Shown here: one piece after another, positions 23,300 through 32,251 of the stretch
How the letters are laid out: the number at the start of each line of letters is the position of its first letter
Numbering within the stretch: position 1 is the stretch's first letter
NCBI RefSeq assembly: GCF_001039005.1
Contig: NZ_LDWR01000050.1
Location: 1 to 64,000, forward strand
Source of the DNA: Burkholderia cepacia
GTDB lineage: Bacteria > Pseudomonadota > Gammaproteobacteria > Burkholderiales > Burkholderiaceae
Direction: 5' to 3'
Length of the DNA: 64,000 bases
Notes under the pieces: model-generated
The model's database searches: none
Seen by the model: the letters and a program-made list of their open reading frames with translations, nothing else
Told to the model about the DNA's origin: nothing
Translations under genes and position numbers: made by a program

Positions 23300-24792
23300 T
23301 GAAACTCACGCTCACCCAGCGGCTGTCGCTTGTGTTCTCGATCCTGCTGCTCGCGTGCTCCGGCGCGTCCGCGTGGCTGCAGATCCGCGCGAACGACATG
23401 CGCGAGAAGGAAGTCGTGCAGGGGCTGTCGCGCGACCTGGCCGCCAACATCGCCAACAGCGCGCCGCTGATGGACGCGAACGGACTGCGCCCCGACGCCG
23501 TGCGCACGCTGTTCAGCCAGCTGATGGGCGTGAACCCGAGCGTCGAGGTGTACCTGCTCGACAACGCGGGGCGGATCAAGGGCGACGATGCGCCGCCCGG
23601 CCACGTGAAGCGCGACCGCGTCGATCTCGCGCCGGTGCAGCGCTTCATCGCGGGCCAGGCGCTGCCGATCCTCGGCGACGATCCGCGCAGCCCCGACGCG
23701 CGCAAGGTGTTCAGCGCCGCGCCGCTGCAGCGCGCGGGGCAGTCGCCGTCGGGCTATATCTACGTGGTGCTGCTCGGCGAGGCGCATGACCGGCTGGCCG
23801 CGCGCGTCGACGCCGGCAACGTGCTGCGCACGACGCTGTGGTCGATGGCGGTCGTCGCGCTGCTCGGCCTGCTCGCGGGTCTCACCGCGTTCAGCTTCAT
23901 TACGCGCCCGCTGCGTCGGCTGACGGACGCGCTGCGCCGCTTCGACGCGAACGGCGCGCCCGACACGCAGCCGCCGATGCCGCGCTCGCTGCCGGGCCAG
24001 CGCGGCGACGACATCGCGGTGCTCGAATCCGCGTTCGCGCAGATGGCCGACCGGATCGGCGACCAGTGGCGCGCGCTGACGCGCCAGGACCAGCAGCGGC
24101 GCGAACTGATCACGAACATCTCGCACGACTTGCGTACGCCGCTCACGTCGCTGCACGGCTATCTGGAGACGCTGTCGCTGAAGTCCGACTCGCTCGCCGA
24201 GCCCGAACGCCGGCGCTACCTGTCGATCGCGCTCGCGCAGAGCGCGAAGGTCGGCCGGCTCGCGCAGGCGCTGTTCGAGCTCGCGCGGCTCGAATCGGGC
24301 GGCGTGCAGGCCGAGCGCGAGCCATTCTCGCTCGTCGATCTCGTGCAGGACGTGTTCCAGAAATTCGAGCTGACCGCGCAGGCGCGCGGCGTCGCGCTGC
24401 ATGCGCGGATCCCGCCGCGCGTGCCGGTCGTGTGGGCCGATCTCGGGATGATCGAGCGCGTGCTGACCAACCTGCTCGACAATGCGCTGCGGCACACGCC
24501 TTCGCACGGCGAGGTCGAGGTCGCGCTGGAGCCGCAGGGCGACTGCGTGCTCGTGACCGTGTCGGATACCGGGGAAGGGATCCCGGCGGCGCGCCGCGAA
24601 GGGCTGTTCCAGCGGCCGCAGCGGCCGATGAGCGGCGGCGCGGCGACGAGCGGCGGGCTCGGCCTGCTGATCGTGCACCGGATGCTGGCGCTCAACGGCA
24701 GCGGCATCCGGCTCGTCGACCGGGCCGGGCGCGGCGCGGTATTCGAGTTTGCGCTGGCGGTCGCGGCGCCGGCGGCCGGCGACGCGCGCTGA
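23296..24792 (+). CDS. sensor histidine kinase partner of the upstream regulator
   Basis: The 498-residue inner-membrane kinase has membrane helix 1 at about 9-29, a periplasmic sensor region of about 150 residues, helix 2 at about 182-203 and a HAMP linker to about 262. The dimerisation/phosphotransfer helix has the H-box ISHDLRTPLT (His277), and the catalytic ATPase domain shows NLLDNALRHTPS (N-box), DTGEGIP (G1) and GGLGLLIV (G2). The two starts ATGATG at 23296 and 23299 differ by one methionine; the first overlaps the regulator stop as ATGA. The periplasmic domain has no recognisable sensor fold, so the stimulus is unknown. Confidence 0.9.
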   Translation: MMKLTLTQRLSLVFSILLLACSGASAWLQIRANDMREKEVVQGLSRDLAANIANSAPLMDANGLRPDAVRTLFSQLMGVNPSVEVYLLDNAGRIKGDDAPPGHVKRDRVDLAPVQRFIAGQALPILGDDPRSPDARKVFSAAPLQRAGQSPSGYIYVVLLGEAHDRLAARVDAGNVLRTTLWSMAVVALLGLLAGLTAFSFITRPLRRLTDALRRFDANGAPDTQPPMPRSLPGQRGDDIAVLESAFAQMADRIGDQWRALTRQDQQRRELITNISHDLRTPLTSLHGYLETLSLKSDSLAEPERRRYLSIALAQSAKVGRLAQALFELARLESGGVQAEREPFSLVDLVQDVFQKFELTAQARGVALHARIPPRVPVVWADLGMIERVLTNLLDNALRHTPSHGEVEVALEPQGDCVLVTVSDTGEGIPAARREGLFQRPQRPMSGGAATSGGLGLLIVHRMLALNGSGIRLVDRAGRGAVFEFALAVAAPAAGDAR

Positions 24793-24825
24793 AGCCGATC
24801 GGGTTGGCCACTCGCCGCCCTGCGT

Positions 24826-25926
24826 TTACCCGCCGCGCTTGCGCCGCACGTCGCTCGGCGTCGTGCCGGTCCAGCGTTTGAACGCGTGACGGAATCCGAC
24901 CGCATCGCTGAAGCCGAGCGTCAGCGCGATGTCCTCGGTGCTGAGCGTGGTCGTGCTGAGGTAATCGATCGCGAGCGCCTTGCGCACGCTCGTCAGCAGT
25001 TCGCTGTACGACGTGCCTTCTGCTTCGAGCTTGCGGCGCAGCGTGCGCGACGTGATGCAAAGGATGTCCGCGATCGCGTCGATGTCCGGGAAGTGTCCCG
25101 GCGTGCGCGTGAGCTCCTGGTAGACGCGTCGCGTGATGCCCGGCTGGCTGCGCAGTTCGTCGAGCAATTGCGCGCAGTGCGACGACACCTGCGCGGCGGT
25201 GATCGGATTCGCGAGCTGCGGCGCGCGCGTGAGCCACGCGGCCGGGTAGCTGAGCACATGGTGCGGCTGGTCGAACGCGATCGGGCATTCGAGCGCGTCG
25301 GCCAGCGATCCCGCGTGTGCCGGCTGCGGCTGCGCGAACTGCGCGCGCGCCGGCACGCACCACGCACCCATCACGTCCTTGATGATCGTCACGTGCAGCG
25401 CGAACTGCATGTCGATCAGGAAACGGTACAGCGGCACGTCGAGATCGGGCAGTGCGACTTCGTGCCGGTCCGGAAACAGCCATGACGCGGTATCGCCCTG
25501 TACGACCCAGCGGATCGGGAGCATGCCGTTCGCGAGCCGGTGATATTTGACGGCCGAATCGAACGCGTGCGCGAGCGATGCCGAGCACAGCATCGCGTAA
25601 CCGTACATCCCGTAGCTCGACGCGTGCAGCAGGCGGCCGACGCGCACGCCGAGATCGGAACCGTCGTACCGGCCGATCGCATTGCGCGCGGCCGTCAGGA
25701 ACTGCAGCGGCGACGTGAGCGTAAACGGGTCCGCGACGGCGGCCGGCGTGAGGCCGGTGCCGTCGAGTACCGCGGCCGGGTCGAGGCCGGCTTGCGCCGC
25801 CACGTCGACCAGCACGGCCAGCTTGGCCGGCGAGAAACGCTGCTCGCGCAACGTGTGGATGGGCGTGGCGTCCGGCAGGCGGGCTGCGCGGGCGGCCGTC
25901 GGGTTCAAGAGCGCACTGCGCGGCAT
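24826..25926 (-). CDS. AraC-family transcriptional regulator (OruR/ArgR-like arrangement)
   Basis: The 366-residue protein has an N-terminal Arabinose_bd-type (PF12625) sensor region with the SSYGMYGYAMLCSASLAHAF block near 103-122. A C-terminal double helix-turn-helix domain contains IDAIADILCITSRTLRRKLEAEG and STEDIALTLGFSDAVGFRHAFKRWTG. This architecture is typical of regulators of catabolic and virulence genes that respond to small metabolites. It lies convergent to the sensor kinase gene, 33 bases from its stop, and downstream of an AhpD-like gene on the same strand. A similar AraC protein is encoded at 29005, so the pair may both serve lipid-related genes. Targets are not evident. Confidence 0.88.
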   Translation of the reverse strand: MPRSALLNPTAARAARLPDATPIHTLREQRFSPAKLAVLVDVAAQAGLDPAAVLDGTGLTPAAVADPFTLTSPLQFLTAARNAIGRYDGSDLGVRVGRLLHASSYGMYGYAMLCSASLAHAFDSAVKYHRLANGMLPIRWVVQGDTASWLFPDRHEVALPDLDVPLYRFLIDMQFALHVTIIKDVMGAWCVPARAQFAQPQPAHAGSLADALECPIAFDQPHHVLSYPAAWLTRAPQLANPITAAQVSSHCAQLLDELRSQPGITRRVYQELTRTPGHFPDIDAIADILCITSRTLRRKLEAEGTSYSELLTSVRKALAIDYLSTTTLSTEDIALTLGFSDAVGFRHAFKRWTGTTPSDVRRKRGG

Positions 25927-26077
25927 GGCTGGATCCTGCGTCCGAATCGATATCGTTTACGGCACGCAATTCTGATCGGGATCGGTCCCATGCGCCACAG
26001 GGTTCACCCTGATACGCGCGCCGGCGCCGCCCGGCGCGGCCGGCCCGACGGCCTGTCTCAACCGGCTTCGACCGGTT

Positions 26078-26533
26078 TCAACCGGCCTGGAATACGCCGG
26101 CCTGCCACGCGAACGGTTTCGCGAGCCGGTTCCACGTGTTGATCTGCGCGACGATCAACGTGAGCGTCGCGAGTTCGTCGCGATCGAAATGCGCACGCGT
26201 CGCGTCGACGAGTTCGTCGCCGATCGCGTTTTCGCTGATCAGCGTCAGCGCTTCGGCCCAGCGCAGCGCGGCCTGTTCCTTCGGGCTGTAGAGATCGGGC
26301 GTTTCGTGCCACACGGGCAGCAAGTGGTAGCGCAGCGGATCCTCGCCCGCGTGGATGCCTTCCTTGATATGACGGTCGAGACAGTACGCGCAGCCGTTCA
26401 GCTGCGAGACGCGTGCGCGTACCAGCTCGACGAGCGTGAAATCGTGGCCGGTGTTGTTCGCGTATTCCTCGACATTGAGCACGACGTCGAGCAGCCGGGC
26501 GGGAAGTTGTCCAAACGAGATGCGTTCTGGCAT
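26078..26533 (-). CDS. carboxymuconolactone decarboxylase/AhpD-family protein
   Basis: The 151-residue cytosolic protein has the AhpD-like core: the thiol pair and histidine LNGCAYCLDRHI (Cys48, Cys51, His55) form the peroxidase-type active site. WHETPDLYSPKEQAALRWAEALT and the late TLIVAQINTWNR helix complete the fold. It probably reduces peroxides or acts as an alkylhydroperoxidase-like oxidoreductase. The frame is open upstream to 26626, but the family match begins at MPERISFG, and GGTC lies about 9 bases before that ATG. It is the upstream neighbour of the AraC gene, separated by about 150 bases. Confidence 0.87.
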   Translation of the reverse strand: MPERISFGQLPARLLDVVLNVEEYANNTGHDFTLVELVRARVSQLNGCAYCLDRHIKEGIHAGEDPLRYHLLPVWHETPDLYSPKEQAALRWAEALTLISENAIGDELVDATRAHFDRDELATLTLIVAQINTWNRLAKPFAWQAGVFQAG

Positions 26534-26634
26534 GGCGACTGACCTTTGTGAGAGCGGGATAGGATCGTTGGGTGGATGTGTGGCGCTGTTTGTTCCGGTT
26601 CGGCGTGCTGCCGCGATCGGCGGCATATAGGCAG

Positions 26635-26646
26635 TAATCCTGATTA
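26635..26646. promoter_or_regulatory. 12-bp palindrome upstream of the AhpD-like gene
   Basis: TAATCCTGATTA is an inverted repeat about 100 bases upstream of the AhpD-like gene, in the 329-base region 26534-26862. On the minus strand it is followed by TATATG, a possible -10. The layout suggests a repressor operator. Nothing else can be supported in that region. Confidence 0.3.
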
Positions 26647-26862
26647 ATGGGTAGCGGGATCAACCGGTGTGTCCAGACAACGTTGCACACATGATCCGTT
26701 GTGCGGATGCGTGTGCGTCGGCTTCATCGCGGTGGTGCGCGGCAGGTTCGGCCGCGGCGAACCGGAAGCGAAGCGATCGTATCAGGCGCGACCGTCGGCA
26801 GGAATCGCCGGAATCCGTATGTTGTTCATGTTGATGGGCCGATAGTCGATACGCCGGGGCGT

Positions 26863-27138
26863 TCAGCCGCGATTGTCCGGATCGGTGCGCAGGATCGCGT
26901 CGGCGAACTCGACGAATCCACTGCCGCCCGGGCCCTGCGTGATCCATCGCGGCAGAGCAGGCAGTTGCGGCAGATACTCGACCACGGTGCTCACGCCGGC
27001 CGTGTGCGTGAAGTAGCTGAACATCGGCGCGTCGTTCGTCGAATCGCCGGAACAGGCGGTGCCGCGCCGCACGAAGTTGCCTAGACAAGCGCATGCGCGC
27101 GTGTCCGTTTCGATCATCTTTTCGGCCGCCCGGATCAT
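26863..27138 (-). pseudogene. C-terminal remnant of a HAD-IIB (Cof-like/MPGP) phosphatase
   Basis: The minus-strand frame encodes GDSTNDAPMF followed by FVEFADAILR at its end. This is the last motif region (motif IV, GDS-x-NDAPM) and C-terminal tail of the HAD-IIB phosphatase family, for example mannosyl-3-phosphoglycerate phosphatase-like proteins. The catalytic DxD region, cap domain and most of motif II-III, which should precede it by about 200 residues, are absent. Upstream of about 27138 the frame becomes arginine-rich and non-homologous, and the acyl-CoA ligase gene begins divergently at 27257. I read it as a truncated relic; the recognisable part spans about 26863-27084. Confidence 0.6.
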
Positions 27139-27256
27139 TTTCAAAGTGCGTCGCGCGGGCGATAGTCGCCAGTCAGGCGACGGCCCGCGCCCTTCGGCGT
27201 GCAGGCCGCCGTGCGAACGGCGCGCTGCGCGCGCGCCGTCCCCCGAGGAGTGAGAC

Positions 27257-28891
27257 ATGACGAAGAGACACTGGACCGGGTCGTATGGATCGATCCCCGC
27301 CGAGATCGACGCCGATCTCTATCCTTCCATCAGCGCGCTGCTGGACGACGCGATGCGCCGCTTCGCCGATCGTCCGGCGTTCCATGCATTCGGCCGCACG
27401 CTCAGCTATGCCGACGTCGACCGCCTGTCGACCGCGCTGGCCGCGTATCTGCAGCAGGTCGTCGGCGTCCGCAAGGGCGATCGCGTGGCCGTGATGCTGC
27501 CCAACGTGCTCGCGTTTCCGGTCGTGTTCGTCGCCGTCGCGAAGATCGGTGCGATCCAGGTCAACGTGAACCCGCACTACACCGCGCGCGAGCTCGAGCA
27601 TCAGCTCAACGACGCGGGCGTCGAGGTCGCCGTCGTGTGCGGCGGGTCGATGGGCACGTTCGCCGATGTAGTCGGCGGCACCGGCGTGCGTACCGTGCTG
27701 AGCGTGGGGCGCGGCGATCTCGGCGTCGTCGATGCACCGGCCGGCACATGCGACGCGCTGCCGCCCGGTTCGATCGCCCTCGCGGACGCCATTGCAGCAG
27801 GCGAATCGCTCGCGTGCGAGCCGGTCGCGCTGGGCGGCGCGGACCTGCTGCTGTTGCAATACACGGGCGGCACGACCGGCTTGTCGAAGGGCGCGGCGCT
27901 GTCGCACCGCAACCTCGTCGCGAACATCGAACAGTTCGCGGCGATCGTGCCGGCTGCACGGGAGCCGGGCGAAGAAGTCGTCGTCACGGCGATCCCGCTG
28001 TATCACATCTTCGCGCTGACGGTGAACTTCCTGTCCTACTTCGCGATCGGCGCGCAGAACTGGCTCGTCGCGAACCCGCGCGACATGGACGGGTTCATCG
28101 ACGTGCTGAAGGCCGCGCGGCCGACGGTATTTGTCGGCGTGAACACGCTGTACGCGGGGCTCGCGGGGCATCCGCGCCTGAAGGAAGTCGACTGGTCGCG
28201 GCTGAAGCTGTCGGCCGGCGGCGGCGCGGCGGTGATCGACGTGATCTCGTCGCGCTGGAAGGCGGTGACGGGCAATTTCATCCGCGAGGGTTACGGGCTG
28301 TCGGAAACGTCGCCGGTCGTGTCGTTCAACCCGCAGTCGATCGATGCCTTCACGGGCACCACGGGTCTGCCGCTGCCGTCGACCGACGTGAAGCTGCTCG
28401 ACGACCAGGATCGCGAGGCGGCAATTGGCGAGGCGGGCGAGATCTGCGTGAAGGGGCCGCAAGTGATGACCGGCTACTGGCAGAAGCCGGACGCGAACGC
28501 GGCCGCGTTCACGGCGGACGGTTATTTCCGCACCGGTGACGTCGGCGTGTTCGATGCAGCCGGCTTCCTGCGGATCGTCGACCGCAAGAAGGACATGATC
28601 ATCGTGTCGGGCTTCAACGTGTACCCGAACGAGGTGGAAGCCGTCGCGACTGCGCTGCCGGGCGTGGCCGAATGCGCGTGCATCGGCGTGCCGGACGCGC
28701 GCACGGGCGAGGCCGTCAAGCTGTTCGTGGTGCTGGCGCAGGATGCCGACGTGACGGAGGAACAGCTCGTCTCGCATTGCCGCGCGAGCCTCGCGGCGTA
28801 CAAGGTGCCGAAGATCGTTCGTTTCGTGGACCGGCTGCCGAAGTCGACGGTCGGCAAGATCCTGCGCCGGGAACTCAGCCGCACCGACTGA
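27257..28891 (+). CDS. long-chain fatty-acid-CoA ligase (FadD-like, ANL superfamily)
   Basis: The 544-residue adenylate-forming enzyme has the AMP-binding P-loop YTGGTTGLSKG (202-212), the YGLSETSPVV motif near 345-354, YFRTGDVG near 427-434, and the hinge/A10 lysine in PKSTVGKILRRE near the end. These match acyl-CoA synthetases that activate fatty acids with ATP and CoA, here probably at the membrane face. Length is normal for FadD. GAGGAG lies about 7 bases before the ATG. The next gene in the same direction is an AraC regulator, and the beta-oxidation operon at 30425 follows, so this ligase is likely to feed it. The chain length preferred cannot be told. Confidence 0.9.
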   Translation: MTKRHWTGSYGSIPAEIDADLYPSISALLDDAMRRFADRPAFHAFGRTLSYADVDRLSTALAAYLQQVVGVRKGDRVAVMLPNVLAFPVVFVAVAKIGAIQVNVNPHYTARELEHQLNDAGVEVAVVCGGSMGTFADVVGGTGVRTVLSVGRGDLGVVDAPAGTCDALPPGSIALADAIAAGESLACEPVALGGADLLLLQYTGGTTGLSKGAALSHRNLVANIEQFAAIVPAAREPGEEVVVTAIPLYHIFALTVNFLSYFAIGAQNWLVANPRDMDGFIDVLKAARPTVFVGVNTLYAGLAGHPRLKEVDWSRLKLSAGGGAAVIDVISSRWKAVTGNFIREGYGLSETSPVVSFNPQSIDAFTGTTGLPLPSTDVKLLDDQDREAAIGEAGEICVKGPQVMTGYWQKPDANAAAFTADGYFRTGDVGVFDAAGFLRIVDRKKDMIIVSGFNVYPNEVEAVATALPGVAECACIGVPDARTGEAVKLFVVLAQDADVTEEQLVSHCRASLAAYKVPKIVRFVDRLPKSTVGKILRRELSRTD

Positions 28892-29004
28892 TGGCGCCGA
28901 CGCGCCGCGCGGCCGCGGCTGCGCGGCCCGGCGCGCCGAAGGCCCCGAAGGTTCCGCGAGGGCCGCTCAAGTACAATGCGAGCGGTTCGATCGACGGGGA
29001 CGCG

Positions 29005-30051
29005 ATGACCGGCTCAGATTCACTTTCCGCCCAGCCCGGGCGTGCGCTGCCGTCGCCGAGCGCGACGGTGCCGATCTCGCTCGTCAACGGTTTCCTCGCG
29101 AGCGCGGGCGCGCAGCGCGACGTGGTCGAGCGTTACCTGCGCGGGGCCGGCATCCCGCTCGAGCTGCTCGGCGAGCCGCATGCGCGCGTGACGGAGGAGC
29201 AGTTCTCGACGCTGTACCGCACGCTCGCAATCGACCTCGACGACGAGATGCCCGGCATCTTCTCGCGCCCGCTGCGCGGCGGCACGCTGAAGTACCTGTG
29301 CCTGAGCCTGCTCGATGCGCGCAACCTCGAAACGACGCTGCATCGTTTCGGGCAATTCTTCCATATCCTGCTCGACGATTTCTTCGTCGAATCGAAGCGC
29401 GACGGCCTCGTCGCGCAGGTGCTGCTGCGTCCGAACGATGCCATCGGCCCGATCGGCGCGCTCGGCCAGGAACTGATGCTCAAGCTCGTGCACGGCGTGT
29501 GTTCCTGGCTGATCGGGCAGAAAATCCCGCTGCTGCAGATCGAGTTCGCGTGCCCGCGGCCGCGCCATGCGGTCGACCATCTGTATTTCTTCACCGGCTC
29601 CGTGCAGTTCGACTGCGAGCGCACGCTGATGCGCTTCAGCGCCGACTACCTCGACGCGCCGATCCGGCAGAGCAAGCGCAACCTGCGCAAGTTTCTGGCG
29701 CGCGCGCCCGGCGACTGGATTTTCGAATCGTTCAGCGAACAGCTCGTGTGCCACCGCGTGCGGCAGTACCTGTCGGCGGCGCTGCCCGACCTGCCCGCGA
29801 TCGACCAGGCGGCCGAACACCTGCACTGCTCGGTGCGCACGCTGAGCCGCCACCTGGCCGCTGAAGGGACGACGTTCCAGGTGCTCAAGGACGAACTGCG
29901 GCGCGACATCGCGATCCAGCGGCTGACCGATACGCCCGATACGATCGCGGCGATCGGCGCCGACATCGGCTTCGACGACCCGAGCGCGTTTCATCGTGCG
30001 TTCCGGCACTGGACGGGGAGTACGCCGGGGACGTATCGGCGGCGGGCGTAG
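29005..30051 (+). CDS. AraC-family transcriptional regulator
   Basis: The 348-residue regulator has an N-terminal Arabinose_bd sensor domain (VNGFLASAGAQRDVVERYL, and FSRPLRGGTLKYLCLSLLDA) and a C-terminal AraC DNA-binding domain (AIDQAAEHLHCSVRTLSRHLAAEG; IAAIGADIGFDDPSAFHRAFRHWTG). The frame is open through an ATG at 28891 touching the ligase stop. GGGGA just before the ATG at 29005 and the family start support the shorter protein. TACAAT at 28972-28977 is a possible -10. Its position between the acyl-CoA ligase and the beta-oxidation operon suggests it controls fatty-acid use, but this is context only. Confidence 0.87.
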   Translation: MTGSDSLSAQPGRALPSPSATVPISLVNGFLASAGAQRDVVERYLRGAGIPLELLGEPHARVTEEQFSTLYRTLAIDLDDEMPGIFSRPLRGGTLKYLCLSLLDARNLETTLHRFGQFFHILLDDFFVESKRDGLVAQVLLRPNDAIGPIGALGQELMLKLVHGVCSWLIGQKIPLLQIEFACPRPRHAVDHLYFFTGSVQFDCERTLMRFSADYLDAPIRQSKRNLRKFLARAPGDWIFESFSEQLVCHRVRQYLSAALPDLPAIDQAAEHLHCSVRTLSRHLAAEGTTFQVLKDELRRDIAIQRLTDTPDTIAAIGADIGFDDPSAFHRAFRHWTGSTPGTYRRRA

Positions 30052-30069
30052 CGCGTTTTTTTCAAACCG

Positions 30070-30147
30070 CTCCCATAACCGGCTCCTTTCGTTCGCTCCC
30101 ATGGCCGGCTCCCATAGGCGATTCCCATAACCGGCTCCCGTAGCCGC
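30070..30147. repeat. six tandem copies of a 13-bp repeat, consensus CTCCCATAACCGG
   Basis: Copies begin at 30070, 30083, 30096, 30109, 30122 and 30135 in exact 13-base register. The best are CTCCCATAACCGG and TTCCCATAACCGG; the second copy (CTCCTTTCGTTCG) is most diverged. The array directly follows the AraC gene stop and a short T-run (30055-30061). It lies in the 373-base space before the beta-oxidation operon, which otherwise holds only the inverted repeat at 30282-30309. The array could be a variable-number locus or a set of protein sites. Confidence 0.8.
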
Positions 30148-30281
30148 CGCCGGCATGCCGCGCCGTTTCGGCCCCACCGGCCGGCACACCGATCGCTCGC
30201 TGTTTTCGTCGAAACCGGCTCCGGCCAAACCCTTATCCGGCCGGCCGTTTCCGGCAACACTCGCTCATCGCGTGGCCGATT

Positions 30282-30309
30282 TTGTCACTATGTGGGCCGG
30301 ATATGACAA
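30282..30309. promoter_or_regulatory. inverted repeat TTGTCA-N16-TGACAA upstream of the beta-oxidation operon
   Basis: TTGTCA (30282-30287) and TGACAA (30304-30309) form a 6-bp inverted repeat with a 16-base spacer, about 115 bases upstream of the acyl-CoA dehydrogenase start. The location suits an operator for a dimeric regulator of fatty-acid degradation. No clear -35/-10 pair could be assigned, and the repeat does not match the FadR or PsrA consensus as I know them. Confidence 0.35.
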
Positions 30310-30424
30310 CGGGAATCGACCGTCCCGGCATTACGATGGGCCACGTCGTCGCCTGGGTCGGACCGGTTTTGCCGCATCGATCCAGCAGCGCGCCCCATTC
30401 ACCGCCTGATTTGGAACATCGACC

Positions 30425-32215
30425 ATGAGCTATAACGCCCCCGTCAAGGACATGCTGTTCGTGCTGAAGGAACTCGCGGGCATCGACGCCGTTGCGCAGT
30501 TACCGGGCTTCGAGGATGCGGGTTACGACACGGCGCAGGCCGTGCTCGACGAGTCCGCGAAGTTCTGCGGCGAGGTGCTGGCGCCGCTGAACGTCGAAGG
30601 CGACCGCAACCCGAGCAGCTGGAAGGACGGTGTCGTGACCGCAACGCCGGGTTTCGCGGAAGCGTTCCGCCAGTTCGTCGAAGGCGGCTGGCAGGGGCTG
30701 CAGCACCCGGCCGAATACGACGGCCAGGGGCTGCCGAAGCTGATCGCGACGCCGTGCATCGAGATGCTGAACGCGTCGAACCTGTCGTTCGCGCTGTGTC
30801 CGCTGCTGACCGACGGCGCGATCGAAGCGCTGCTGACGGCCGGCACCGACGAGCAGAAGCAGCGCTACGTGCCGAAGCTGATCTCGGGCGAATGGACCGG
30901 CACGATGAACCTGACCGAGCCGCAGGCGGGCTCCGACCTGGCGCTGGTGCGCTCGCGCGCCGAGCCGCAGGGCGACGGCACGTACAAGGTATTCGGCACG
31001 AAGATCTTCATCACGTGGGGCGAGCACGACATGGCGGACAACATCGTCCACCTGGTGCTGGCCCGCACGCCGAACGCGCCGGAAGGCGTGAAGGGCATCT
31101 CGCTGTTCATCGTGCCGAAGTTCATGGTCAACGAGGACGGCTCGCTGGGTGCGCGCAACGACGTGCACTGCGTGTCGATCGAGCACAAGCTCGGAATCAA
31201 GGCGAGCCCGACGGCGGTGCTGCAATACGGCGACCACGGCGGCGCGATCGGCTACCTGATCGGCGAGGAGAACCGCGGCCTCGAATACATGTTCATCATG
31301 ATGAACGCGGCGCGCTTCGGCGTCGGGATGCAGGGGATCGGCGTGGCCGACCGGGCGTACCAGAAGGCGGCGGAATTCGCGAAGGAACGCGTGCAGAGCC
31401 GCCCGGTGGACGGGTCGGCCAAGCAGTCGGTGACGATCATCCATCACCCGGACGTGCGCCGCATGCTCGGCACGATGCGCGCGCTGACCGAAGGTGCTCG
31501 GGCGCTGGCGTACGTGGCCGCCGCGCACAGCGACGTTGCCCACCGCCATTCGGACGAGGCGACGCGTGGCCGTCATCAGGCAATCTACGAGTATCTGGTG
31601 CCGGTCGTGAAGGGCTGGAGCACGGAGATGGTGAACGATGTGGCGAGCCTGGGCGTGCAGGTGCATGGCGGGATGGGCTTCATCGAGGAGACGGGCGCGG
31701 CGCAGTACTACCGCGATGCGCGGATCCTGGCGATCTACGAAGGGACGACGGCGATCCAGGCGAACGACCTGGTCGGCCGCAAGACGATGCGCGACGGCGG
31801 CGCGGTGGCGAAGGCGCTGATCGCGGAGATCGACGCGACGGTGGCGGCGCTGGGCAAGCTGGACGGCGCGGCGGCGGCCTCGATGAAGGCGCAGCTGGAG
31901 AAGGGTGCGCGAGCGCTGTCGTCGGTGGTGGATTACGTGGTGGCGAACGTGAAGCAGGATCCGAACGCGGTGTTCGCGGGCAGCGTGCCGTACCTGAAGC
32001 TGGCGGGCGTGGTGCTGTGCGGGTGGCAGATGGCACGCGCGCTGGTGGCGGCGCAGGCGAACCGCGCGAGCGACCCGGCGTTCTTCGATGCGAAGATCGC
32101 GATCGCGCAATGCTACGCGGAACACGTTCTGGTGCAGGCAGGCGGGCTCGAGGCGTCGATCGTCGGCGCGAAGGGCAACGAGAGCGTGCTCGCGTTGACG
32201 GAAGACCAGTTCTGA
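30425..32215 (+). CDS. acyl-CoA dehydrogenase (long form with C-terminal extension)
   Basis: The 596-residue flavoprotein catalyses the first step of beta-oxidation (acyl-CoA to trans-2-enoyl-CoA). The middle beta domain shows LTEPQAGSDLALVRSRAEP near 164-182, and the alpha domain MHGGMGFIEETGAAQYYRDARILAIYEGTTAIQ contains the likely catalytic glutamate in IYEGTT. The approximately 600-residue length with an N-terminal extension (PVKDMLFVLKELAG) and an extra C-terminal domain identifies the long acyl-CoA dehydrogenase group rather than the 380-residue short type. It starts an operon with ETF-quinone oxidoreductase 36 bases downstream, which would accept its electrons through ETF. Confidence 0.92.
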   Translation: MSYNAPVKDMLFVLKELAGIDAVAQLPGFEDAGYDTAQAVLDESAKFCGEVLAPLNVEGDRNPSSWKDGVVTATPGFAEAFRQFVEGGWQGLQHPAEYDGQGLPKLIATPCIEMLNASNLSFALCPLLTDGAIEALLTAGTDEQKQRYVPKLISGEWTGTMNLTEPQAGSDLALVRSRAEPQGDGTYKVFGTKIFITWGEHDMADNIVHLVLARTPNAPEGVKGISLFIVPKFMVNEDGSLGARNDVHCVSIEHKLGIKASPTAVLQYGDHGGAIGYLIGEENRGLEYMFIMMNAARFGVGMQGIGVADRAYQKAAEFAKERVQSRPVDGSAKQSVTIIHHPDVRRMLGTMRALTEGARALAYVAAAHSDVAHRHSDEATRGRHQAIYEYLVPVVKGWSTEMVNDVASLGVQVHGGMGFIEETGAAQYYRDARILAIYEGTTAIQANDLVGRKTMRDGGAVAKALIAEIDATVAALGKLDGAAAASMKAQLEKGARALSSVVDYVVANVKQDPNAVFAGSVPYLKLAGVVLCGWQMARALVAAQANRASDPAFFDAKIAIAQCYAEHVLVQAGGLEASIVGAKGNESVLALTEDQF

Positions 32216-32251
32216 CCGGTTGACGGTCGGGACGCTGGAGGAGACAGGATT

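Noticed and set aside
26660..27094. 144-codon minus-strand frame across the HAD remnant
   Set aside because: It is in a different phase from the GDSTNDAPMF motif and is arginine-rich; only the other phase carries family sequence.
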